Below, one piece after another: positions 51,410 through 58,901 of a DNA stretch of 64,000 nucleotides. The notes under the pieces are model-generated. The model worked only from the letters and a program-made list of their open reading frames with translations, had not been told where the DNA came from and ran no database searches. The first letter of the stretch is position 1. Each line of letters begins with the position of its first letter. The position numbers were made by a program, and so were the translations under genes. This stretch comes from Anaerolineae bacterium (GTDB lineage Bacteria; Chloroflexota; Anaerolineae; 4572-78; J111): contig JAHDWA010000011.1 of assembly GCA_023382535.1 (NCBI GenBank), positions 94,248 through 158,247 on the forward strand, in the 5' to 3' direction.

Positions 51410-53062
51410 CTAACCACCTGGTAATGTAAAATAAAACAGGCTGCCCTGCCCTACCTGGCTCTCGACCCCCACCTGCCCCCCTAGCTTTTCCACAATGCGC
51501 TGCACGATGGACAGGCCCAAGCCATGCCCTTTGGCCCTGACCTGACTGAGTTTGGTAAACGGGGTGAACAAATCGCTCTGCTCCGCCAATATCAGGCCTG
51601 CGCCGTTGTCACGCACCCAAAAACGGACCAACCCATCTGCTTGCGGCGTTGCCCCCACTTCCAAACGCGGCGGCTGGCCGCCATACTTGATGGCGTTGCT
51701 GAGATAATTTGCCCAAACCTCTTCAACCCACGGCGCATAGCCCAGAGCTACCGGCCAGGAGTCGGGCAGGGTCAGTTCGGCTCCATATTCCTTGAGCATA
51801 TAATCCAGCCGCCGCTGCACTTCGCCGATGATCTGGCTCATTTCCAGGGGGACGCTCTGCGCCTCTTCTTTACGTACGCTCGCCAGCAAGAGCAGTTCAT
51901 CTATGATATTACTCATCTTGCGGGTGGCACGGGCGACCGTTTGCAGAATTTCCGTTAGTTGCTCCGAGGGCAAGTCAGACCAACTCTCCTGCAGGACCGT
52001 CGTGTAACCTATAAGGTTCGCCAGCGGCCCCTGCAGGTCATGGGCCACCGTGTGACTAAAGGCATCCAGTTCCTTATTCCGTACTTCCAATGCCTGGGCA
52101 TGCACGCGCAGCGCCGCCTCTGCTTGCTGCCGCTTGGTGATTTCCTGGGTCAATTCTTTGACTCGCTGGGCCAATTTTTCGTCGGTACGGGCAAATAGTT
52201 GAGCATTTTCCAAAGCCAGGGCCGATTGCAGGGCCAAAGCCGTCAGCAGCTTCTCATCACTGGCAGTAAACTCCGGCTGCCCGACCAGCCGTCCCAACAG
52301 TATTCCCCCCAACACCCGCTTGGGTGTCTTCAACGGCGCCCACAAAACCGAGCTGTAAACCAGTTTTCGGCCTGTTTCCGGCCCATCGGGCAAGTTAGTG
52401 AGAATGGCCGGCCGGCCGTTCTCCAGGAGTTCATCAATCCGAGATTGCATCGCTTCAAGCAGCGTCGTTACCTCTTCCGGCGGCCCAAAACTAGCTTTAC
52501 TTTCCCAATCGCCCCGGCCTGAAGGGGCTGGACGGCGCAGCACAAAAACCCCAACTTCGACCCCGACATCGGCCTGAATGACACGCTGGCTCTCCTGCAA
52601 GACCATGGGAGGGATTACTTCGGGGTTCAACGCCGTCCCAATTGTCTCACCCACCCGGTAGAGCAGGGTCAGTTCGCGGTAGCGGTGGAGGGTATCCTCG
52701 GCAATTTCTCGTTTTTCCAGGGCCTGGTTTAGAAGCAACTGAAGGCTGGCTTGGAGGAGCTGCTCGGCGGCCTCAGTTGTTATCCCTGCGTGACTATACA
52801 CAACTAAAGTTCCAACCGGTCGGGGACCGGCCCATAATGGATAGTGGCGCGCTGCAGCCGGGAGATTATCGGGAAGGGAGATCTCGGCCTGTATCCGGGT
52901 TAGGACAGCCGGAGACCACTGACCGGCCTGGACAAAAAGGACGCCATCCAACTCGAATAGGGCCAAACCGCACTCCGGCAAAAGCGTTTCAAAGGCCGCC
53001 AGAAGCGGCGCGGCTTCTCGTTTCAATAAGCGACGAAGCGATAAAGGTTCTGGGTAGGTCAT
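51410..53062 (-). CDS. GAF-domain histidine kinase
   Basis: Soluble kinase of 550 residues: an N-terminal sensor-like region (about 1-120), a GAF domain (about 130-300), a coiled coil (LAQRVKELTQEITKRQ), HisKA with HTVAHDLQGPLANL, and HATPase with NYLSNAIKYGG, VRDNGAGL and GHGLGLSIV. First gene of a three-gene signalling operon. It has no membrane helix, so the signal is cytoplasmic. A TATAAT box occurs upstream on minus near 53100 but its -35 is weak. Confidence 0.9.
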   Translation of the reverse strand: MTYPEPLSLRRLLKREAAPLLAAFETLLPECGLALFELDGVLFVQAGQWSPAVLTRIQAEISLPDNLPAAARHYPLWAGPRPVGTLVVYSHAGITTEAAEQLLQASLQLLLNQALEKREIAEDTLHRYRELTLLYRVGETIGTALNPEVIPPMVLQESQRVIQADVGVEVGVFVLRRPAPSGRGDWESKASFGPPEEVTTLLEAMQSRIDELLENGRPAILTNLPDGPETGRKLVYSSVLWAPLKTPKRVLGGILLGRLVGQPEFTASDEKLLTALALQSALALENAQLFARTDEKLAQRVKELTQEITKRQQAEAALRVHAQALEVRNKELDAFSHTVAHDLQGPLANLIGYTTVLQESWSDLPSEQLTEILQTVARATRKMSNIIDELLLLASVRKEEAQSVPLEMSQIIGEVQRRLDYMLKEYGAELTLPDSWPVALGYAPWVEEVWANYLSNAIKYGGQPPRLEVGATPQADGLVRFWVRDNGAGLILAEQSDLFTPFTKLSQVRAKGHGLGLSIVQRIVEKLGGQVGVESQVGQGSLFYFTLPGG

Positions 53063-53244
53063 GGGCTAAGGAGTCGAAAGTGGTATTGATTTTGAGTCAT
53101 CATTATAGTGGATAATTATACTACAATAAAATTGAGGCACAATGAAACGAGAACGACGGGGAGTCCCGGTAAAATCCTAACCCCAAAATTTGGCAAGTAG
53201 CGGGATGCTTGTACCATGCGCCTAAACTTTCCCGGAGTATAACG

Positions 53245-53979
53245 ATGAAGGATTCTTTAAATCTGGTCCCCATTGGTTTTGTCAAGAGTCAATTTAAAGT
53301 CAATACCCCAGCTGAAGAAATGCGGCTCCACCCGGCCCAAATTATTCTTAAAATGGAATTTGAGCCGGGGTTGTTGGGCCTGGAGGCCAATACGGATATT
53401 TTGGTTCTGTTCTGTTTCCATCGCATCCAGGCGGAAGAGATAAAATTGCAGCTTCATCCGCGTCACAACCCTGAAAACCCACGACGCGGAGTTTTTGCCA
53501 CGCGCAGCCAATTTCGGCCCAACCGGATTGGAGCAACTGTGGCCCGCATCGAGCAAGTTGAAAACAATATTCTGACTGTCAGCGGGCTGGATGCGCAGGA
53601 TGGTGCGCCGGTGTTAGATATCAAGCCGTATGAACCCTATTTTGATGCCGATACCGGGAGCCAGCAGCTTGAGGTTCGCCAGGTCTCCAGCCTGGCCGAG
53701 GCGCGCGCCGCCATTGATCTAATTGATGCCGAGGTGATCCGCCTGCTGGGCAATCGCGCCGGGTATGTGCGCCAGGTGGTCAATTTTAAGAATTCACCTG
53801 AAGACGTGCGCGCCCCGGCTCGCTATGCCGAAGTAATGCGCCGCCGCCGGGAGCTGGCCGAGACCCATGGCCTGAATCCTGATGTGATCGAGGGGATGTA
53901 TAAACTGCTGGTAGATAATTTTATTCAAGAAGAAATGGAGATACTGCGGGAAAGAGAGAGGCAGGAGAAGAACTCGTAG
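53245..53979 (+). CDS. TrmO-like tRNA methyltransferase fused to a chorismate mutase-like domain
   Basis: Protein of 244 residues. The N-terminal TrmO/TsaA domain (about 5-145) has RRGVFATRSQFRPNRIGAT and LDIKPYEPYFD; this family N6-methylates t6A37 of tRNA-Thr using SAM. The C-terminal 90 residues (about 152-236) match the AroQ/PchB chorismate mutase fold: AIDLIDAEVIRLLGNRAGYV, VVNFK, RYAEVMRRRRELAETHGLNP and FIQEEMEIL. Arg154, Arg171 and Lys182 align with catalytic residues of PchB; Glu230 replaces the usual Gln. The ATG at 53245 follows GGAG. Whether one or both activities exist is unknown. Confidence 0.75.
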   Translation: MKDSLNLVPIGFVKSQFKVNTPAEEMRLHPAQIILKMEFEPGLLGLEANTDILVLFCFHRIQAEEIKLQLHPRHNPENPRRGVFATRSQFRPNRIGATVARIEQVENNILTVSGLDAQDGAPVLDIKPYEPYFDADTGSQQLEVRQVSSLAEARAAIDLIDAEVIRLLGNRAGYVRQVVNFKNSPEDVRAPARYAEVMRRRRELAETHGLNPDVIEGMYKLLVDNFIQEEMEILRERERQEKNS

Positions 53980-54026
53980 GAACTGAGGAGATTAAAATTC
54001 CAAGATGTTCCCTTGAGTTCCTTGGC
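53977..54026. repeat. Short hairpin of GGAACTGA words
   Basis: AGGAACTGAGG on the left and TTCCCTTGAGTTCCTT on the right form an imperfect inverted repeat. The word is shared with the element at 40133. It lies between the TrmO-like gene and the tRNA promoter. Confidence 0.5.
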
Positions 54027-54033
54027 TTATAAA

Positions 54034-54062
54034 TTGACTAGCCAGATAAATTGAGGTAAAAT
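54034..54062 (+). promoter_or_regulatory. Promoter of the tRNA operon
   Basis: TTGACT (54034-54039) and TAAAAT (54057-54062) are spaced by exactly 17 nt. The predicted start near 54069 is about 48 nt before the first tRNA. Confidence 0.75.
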
Positions 54063-54116
54063 CCCTGCTGTTGTTCGCCAGAGTCACCTGGGCGCTGCTG
54101 GCGAAGGTTAAAACAA

Positions 54117-54200
<84 letters not shown>

Positions 54201-54214
54201 CTGTTTCAGCTTAA

Positions 54215-54287
54215 GCCGCATTCGTCTAGTGGCCCAGGACGCCGCCCTCTCAAGGCGGTAACACGGGTTCGAATCCCGTATGCGGCA
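54215..54287 (+). tRNA. tRNA-Glu (CTC)
   Basis: Acceptor GCCGCAT pairs with ATGCGGC, anticodon loop CTCTCAA (anticodon CTC), T-loop TTCGAAT. The CCA end is not encoded. Second gene of the operon. Confidence 0.95.
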
Positions 54288-54347
54288 TGGGACGTGATCC
54301 ATCGTAAGTTATCAGTAATTATCACGCCTCACATTTTGCGCTCATAT

Positions 54348-54420
54348 GGTGGCTGTAGCTCAATGGTGGAGCACCTGGTTGTGGCCCAGGAGGCTAAGGG
54401 TTCGAGCCCCTTCAGCCACC
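54348..54420 (+). tRNA. tRNA-His (GTG)
   Basis: Acceptor GTGGCTG pairs with CAGCCAC, with the extra 5' G(-1) opposite C73 that marks histidine tRNAs. Anticodon loop TTGTGGC (anticodon GTG), T-loop TTCGAGC. Last gene of the operon. Confidence 0.95.
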
Positions 54421-54426
54421 CACAGT

Positions 54427-54459
54427 AAAGTGTGACAATAATTGTCACACTTTTTGTTC
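54427..54459. terminator. Bidirectional terminator of the tRNA operon
   Basis: AAAGTGTGACAAT (54427-54439) pairs perfectly with ATTGTCACACTTT (54441-54453), followed by more T. It also lies just after the 3' end of the minus-strand ABC permease. Confidence 0.85.
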
Positions 54460-54473
54460 TTCCCCAACTTCCT

Positions 54474-56873
54474 TTAAGCGTAAGCCAGGCTCTCCCGTAC
54501 ACTGATGGTCGTGGCGTTGCGGGCCGGCATCACCGAGGCCAGGATGGAAATGACAACCACCATCGCCAGCCAGATGCCCATTGCCGTCACGTGATACTGG
54601 TAATCCAGGGCAATATCGAACATCGCCTGGCCCATTAGCACGGCCAGCGGCTGCCCCAGTAGAAACGACAGAGGCACAGCCGCCAGCCAACTGATCACCC
54701 CTTGCAGCACCCCTTCCAAAATCAGCATGGCCATAATCACCGGCGTTTTGGCCCCGATAGCCCGCATCACTCCAATTTCCTTAGTCCGTTCGGCCACGCT
54801 GATGGAAAGCGCCCCCATCAAACCAATCCCGCCGACGATAGCCATAATCACTGCCAGGCCCAGCAGCATCGGAATGTACTGGGCAAAGAAGTTATCAAAA
54901 AAGCTGCGGTCTTCGTGGATCGTCTGGCTGTCTTCCACGTCCCAGTTGCGCCCGTCAAACAGATCCTTCAACTGCCTGGTAACGGTCTCCACCGAGGCGG
55001 CATCTTGAGGAACAGTCCGCACCAGGAGCTGGCTGCCGATATTGTGCTTGGGGGTAGCCCGGAAAATGGCCTCTTGCGGCGCGTAGATATTGTCGGGCAT
55101 CGGCACCACGGCGACCGTGCGGTAAAATCCAATCACCTGCCAGGACCGGTCGCCCAGTTCCCCCAGGTTCAACGTCACCATGTCACCCACGTGAATATCG
55201 TTCTCTTCGGCGGTTTCGGCGTTGATGACAATTGCCCGGTCGTCACCTGCTTGCAGCCAGCGCCCGGCAACGATCATGGGCCGGTACATATCGCTGCCCG
55301 CCGGGATGCCGACCAGCCTGGCCCCTACCCCGGCCTCTTTGGTGCGCTGCCCCGTCTTCAGCAGCGAGGCCGACTGACTGAAGCGTAGTTCGGCTTTAGC
55401 CACCCCCGGCAGCGACTCGGCTAATCTGACCACCCGGTTGATGCGCTGGTTGTTTTCAAAAAAGATGGCTGACTGGTAAGTCCGCCGGGCCAATTCATTA
55501 TTTACGGTCAGGGTGATCGAGTTGGACAGGGTCATAACCATCAAAAAGAGCGTGCCGGCGGTGATGAGCACCAGTTGGGTCAGCCCCAGCCGGCCCTTGC
55601 GGCGGAACAGGTTGCTTAACGCCATGGCATTGGGGGCGGACAGGAAGCGCCGGCCCAGCCGTTCGACCAGCCGGTCAAAAGGATTCGACCCAAAAGTGCC
55701 ACCCAGACCATAACTGGCAATCGCCTCGCGTACGGTGATGAGCGCCCCCCGGAAGACCGGGATCAAGGCGGCCACCAGCGGCACACCCACGGCCGCCGCA
55801 GCCTGCACGGCCAGGGCCGAAGGAGAGAGCTGGAAGGTGTTATGGTCAATGTTGAATATGCCCAGGAAATAGCGGGAGGCGTTAAAGGCTACCCACGCTC
55901 CCAGCGGCAGCGATACCAGCAGCGCCAGCAGGCCGTAGACCAGCACGCCGGCCAGATAGACCCGGATGATCACCCCGGTACTGCCGCCAAGCGCCTTCAT
56001 GATGCCGATCTGGTTAGTCTGCTCGGTAATGAGGGCCGAGAGCGTGTTGTAGACCAGGATAACGCTCATAAACAGCGAGACAAGAGCCAGTAACTGCAAA
56101 ATTAGATTGAGGCCGTCGAAGAAGTGCTTGGCCCAGTGCTCGTCAGGTTTGCTGTAATAGGTCACGCCGATGCCAACGCCCTCTTTGCCCAACCGGTCCT
56201 TGATCTCCGAAGCAATGGCGCGGGCCAAATCTTCAGTGTATGGCTCGACGCGGACCAGCAGTTCGTTGAATTCGCCGTCGGGGACGCCAAATCGCTCCAG
56301 GCCCTGGGCGTCCACAAAGAAGCGGGGGTCATCGCCGAAGTCCGGGGAGGTCATAAAGTGGTGGCGAATTTTGCCGGTTACAGGCAAAGCGCGGTCAGAC
56401 CCTTCCAGTTCAAACATAACTGTGTCGCCAAACTTAAGACCCAGGGAGTCAAAGGCGCGCATGTCCACGCCGATATCATTGCGATGGGGCCACTCACCGG
56501 CCTTGAGCTGGAGCAGGTTAAATTTCTGTTCCTCGTAATCGGCCCGCATCGTCAACGCCCCCGGCTGCCATTCCTGATCGGGGCTGAGGCGGTAGCGGAT
56601 GGGCATTTCGTTGAGCACTTCCACACCGACCACCCCTTCAATATTTTTCAGCCGGTCGGCGGTATCCTGCGTGATCCGGTCTCGCAGGTACATGGTGATG
56701 TTGGCCGGGCTGATCGTCCCGTGGACCCGATTCAGGTTGGGGACTAGCTGGTCAATCATGCCAAAAATCGCCCCCAGGGCAAATACCCCGGCGGCGATAC
56801 TCAGGACAGCTAACAGCGTCCGGATCTTGTGCCCCCACAGATCGGACCAGATTTTTCTCCAGATAACACTCAT
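54474..56873 (-). CDS. FtsX/MacB-type ABC transporter permease
   Basis: Protein of 799 residues with two FtsX-type units. The first has helix KIRTLLAVLSIAAGVFALG near the start, an outside MacB_PCD-like domain (about 45-240) and three helices (about 255-390). The second unit (about 420-799) repeats this pattern, with SISVAERTKEIGVMRAIGAK near the end. The longer frame upstream is encoded by a dispersed repeat, so the ATG at 56873 is used. It is paired with the ATPase gene just upstream and probably exports or extracts a lipid, peptide or lipoprotein. Confidence 0.88.
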   Translation of the reverse strand: MSVIWRKIWSDLWGHKIRTLLAVLSIAAGVFALGAIFGMIDQLVPNLNRVHGTISPANITMYLRDRITQDTADRLKNIEGVVGVEVLNEMPIRYRLSPDQEWQPGALTMRADYEEQKFNLLQLKAGEWPHRNDIGVDMRAFDSLGLKFGDTVMFELEGSDRALPVTGKIRHHFMTSPDFGDDPRFFVDAQGLERFGVPDGEFNELLVRVEPYTEDLARAIASEIKDRLGKEGVGIGVTYYSKPDEHWAKHFFDGLNLILQLLALVSLFMSVILVYNTLSALITEQTNQIGIMKALGGSTGVIIRVYLAGVLVYGLLALLVSLPLGAWVAFNASRYFLGIFNIDHNTFQLSPSALAVQAAAAVGVPLVAALIPVFRGALITVREAIASYGLGGTFGSNPFDRLVERLGRRFLSAPNAMALSNLFRRKGRLGLTQLVLITAGTLFLMVMTLSNSITLTVNNELARRTYQSAIFFENNQRINRVVRLAESLPGVAKAELRFSQSASLLKTGQRTKEAGVGARLVGIPAGSDMYRPMIVAGRWLQAGDDRAIVINAETAEENDIHVGDMVTLNLGELGDRSWQVIGFYRTVAVVPMPDNIYAPQEAIFRATPKHNIGSQLLVRTVPQDAASVETVTRQLKDLFDGRNWDVEDSQTIHEDRSFFDNFFAQYIPMLLGLAVIMAIVGGIGLMGALSISVAERTKEIGVMRAIGAKTPVIMAMLILEGVLQGVISWLAAVPLSFLLGQPLAVLMGQAMFDIALDYQYHVTAMGIWLAMVVVISILASVMPARNATTISVRESLAYA

Positions 56874-56912
56874 TGTTGCCCCCAGTTTTTGAAGAGAAAT
56901 TTGAGAACCTAA

Positions 56913-56974
56913 GGACGTGGGGCGTGTTGCGTATTCCGTTAGCATAATACGGACCACGCAACACGCGCCACGTT
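56913..56974. repeat. Strong intergenic heptamer-word hairpin (GTTGCGT type)
   Basis: The left arm is ACGTGGGGCGTGTTGCGTAT and the right arm ACCACGCAACACGCGCCACG is its near-perfect inverse, with TCCGT and ACGGA closing the loop. It separates the ABC ATPase and permease genes, so it lies inside the operon mRNA. The words match the element at 30393. Confidence 0.8.
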
Positions 56975-56988
56975 TCACACCTCACATT

Positions 56989-57741
56989 TCACCCTACAGT
57001 GATCAATTCCGGCAGCTCGACGCGCTGCGGCAGAATCATTAAGTAATCGTCGCGGGTAATGCGCCCGTTGGTGATTTCGATGCGGCGTGGGACACGCTGG
57101 GCCAATTCCTTGTCATGCGTGACCATAATCATCGTTTTGCCCTGCTCGACCAGTTGGCTGAACAGATCAAAAACTTCCCCGGCGGTGCGGGCATCGAGGT
57201 TGCCGGTTGGCTCATCGCCGACCAGCAGAGCCGGATCATTAGCCAGGGCGCGGGCGATGGCGGCGCGCTGCTGCTGCCCGCCGGAAACCATGCTGGGTAG
57301 TTTCTCGGCCTGCTCGGCCAGTCCCACCAGTTCCAGCAGGTGCATGGCCCGTTCCCGCCGCTCTTTGGTAGAGTACTTCCTGGCAAAATCCATCGGCAGA
57401 ATAACGTTCTGCACCAGGCTCAACGCCGGCAGCATCTGGAAAAACTGGAAGATGATGCCAACATTTTGACCCCGCCAGCCGGCCAGTTCATTCTCGCTCA
57501 TGCGGTGGACTGCCCGGCCGGTGACATTGATTTCGCCGGAACTGGGCCGGTCAATGCCGGTGATCATGTTCAGTAGGGTGGATTTACCGTTGCCCGAAGG
57601 CCCAACGATGGAAACAAATTCGCCCCGCTTGACCTCAAACGAGATCCCTTTGAGGATAGTGACTTCATTAGTCCCCACTTTGAAGTTCTTGACCACGTTG
57701 TTGACCTGGATGATGGGTGACTGATCGTTAATTTGACTCAT
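56989..57741 (-). CDS. MacB/LolD-type ABC transporter ATP-binding protein
   Basis: ATPase of 250 residues with Walker A GPSGNGKSTLLN, signature VSGGQQQRAAIARAL, Walker B LLVGDEPTGNLD and the switch His in MVTHDKE. This subtype works with FtsX-fold permeases, and the permease gene follows after 115 nt. A CAGGAGAACG ribosome site precedes the ATG. Confidence 0.94.
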   Translation of the reverse strand: MSQINDQSPIIQVNNVVKNFKVGTNEVTILKGISFEVKRGEFVSIVGPSGNGKSTLLNMITGIDRPSSGEINVTGRAVHRMSENELAGWRGQNVGIIFQFFQMLPALSLVQNVILPMDFARKYSTKERRERAMHLLELVGLAEQAEKLPSMVSGGQQQRAAIARALANDPALLVGDEPTGNLDARTAGEVFDLFSQLVEQGKTMIMVTHDKELAQRVPRRIEITNGRITRDDYLMILPQRVELPELITVG

Positions 57742-57987
57742 GACGTTCTCCTGTTGCCCGGCGTTTACCTGGCGCGTAAGAATAATAAGACTGAGAATAC
57801 CTTATCATTTTTTACTCAGCAGCGCATCAATGCAAAGATGAATTTATCTCCACTGAAAAGATGAACTTCTGGGGCAAGGGAGCTACAACAAATAGCGTAG
57901 CAAAGTTTGAAGTTATCGAAAGAAATAAAAAGGGGAGGACAGCCCTGAGAGGGTGAGAGGAGATCTACCCATTACGGTATGAATTTG

Positions 57988-58758
57988 CTAATTAACCAAG
58001 TGGCCCTTAACGATAAGCCGTTCAATATAGCGACCTTCTTCACTGCTCCAATTGTTGCAGGTAATGAGCGTAATCTGACCAGTGTTGGTAGGGTAAGTAA
58101 CGTCAACGGCCGTACGGTCAACGGTTTGCAGGCCGTCTACCATATAGTTAAATACCTGATCGCCATAGTAAACCGTGACCATATCTCCAGCCGTTAACTG
58201 CCCCAGACCGGAAAATGGCCCAAAGGCGCCTGTGTCCAGGGTCACATGCCCGGCCAAAACAATATTGCTATTGGAACCGGGCGGGGCCGTACCCTCAAGA
58301 TGGCCGACAGCCTGGCCAAGATGGTCAACTTGCCACGTCTCACCTTGAATGGGCGCGAGCATTACTGGAGCATCCACTCCAAGCTTAGTAATGACTACCC
58401 GGGTGGCGACACCTTCAAGCGTGACCGAATTGACCGAACCGGCGGGTAAGGCAAATCCCAGCGCCTGTTCGACAACACTGTCCGTTGTTGCCGGCGGAAT
58501 TGGAGCGGCTTCCGGTACAGCTTCCGTTGCCGGAGCTTGAGGTGCAGGGGGGGCAAAGTCCCCTGCCGCAGACTCCCCAGGCGTGACCTGAACCGCAGAT
58601 GTTGCCAAAGGGGCCAGCGGGATAATCTTAATAATCTGCGATTTCTCCTCCGGCCTGAGCAAAAACCAACAGGCCGTACTGGTCAGCAATACAGTAGCGC
58701 AGCCAAGCAGGAGAAGAGGGCTGGCAATCCCTACCACAGCCATAAGTTTGTGTTTCAT
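57988..58758 (-). CDS. Sortase (class E/F-like)
   Basis: Membrane-anchored sortase of 256 residues. One N-terminal helix (about 8-38) is followed by a Pro/Ala-rich stalk (about 50-95) and the sortase barrel (about 110-256), with His171 in LAGHVT, Cys234 in LITCNN and Arg in GRYIERLIV. It is distinct from the sortase at 31311, which has a long cytoplasmic N terminus. It lies directly downstream of two large secreted proteins on the same strand, so they could be its substrates, but neither has an obvious LPxTG motif and tail helix. Confidence 0.87.
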   Translation of the reverse strand: MKHKLMAVVGIASPLLLLGCATVLLTSTACWFLLRPEEKSQIIKIIPLAPLATSAVQVTPGESAAGDFAPPAPQAPATEAVPEAAPIPPATTDSVVEQALGFALPAGSVNSVTLEGVATRVVITKLGVDAPVMLAPIQGETWQVDHLGQAVGHLEGTAPPGSNSNIVLAGHVTLDTGAFGPFSGLGQLTAGDMVTVYYGDQVFNYMVDGLQTVDRTAVDVTYPTNTGQITLITCNNWSSEEGRYIERLIVKGHLVN

Positions 58759-58901
58759 GCACACCCCAGGTTGCTCAAGTTAATCATTTCCAGCAAGTAT
58801 ACCGGCTCATTATACCATGCAAACCGCTACATACCGAAAATTTTTGTGGTTTTCTGGAAGGAAAGATGCCTGATATTCACCCGTAAGTGGTGTGAGACAT
58901 A

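Noticed and set aside
56874..56978. A 35-residue N-terminal extension of the ABC permease
   Set aside because: It is encoded by the GTTGCGT-type hairpin; the typical FtsX-type first helix starts just after the ATG at 56873.
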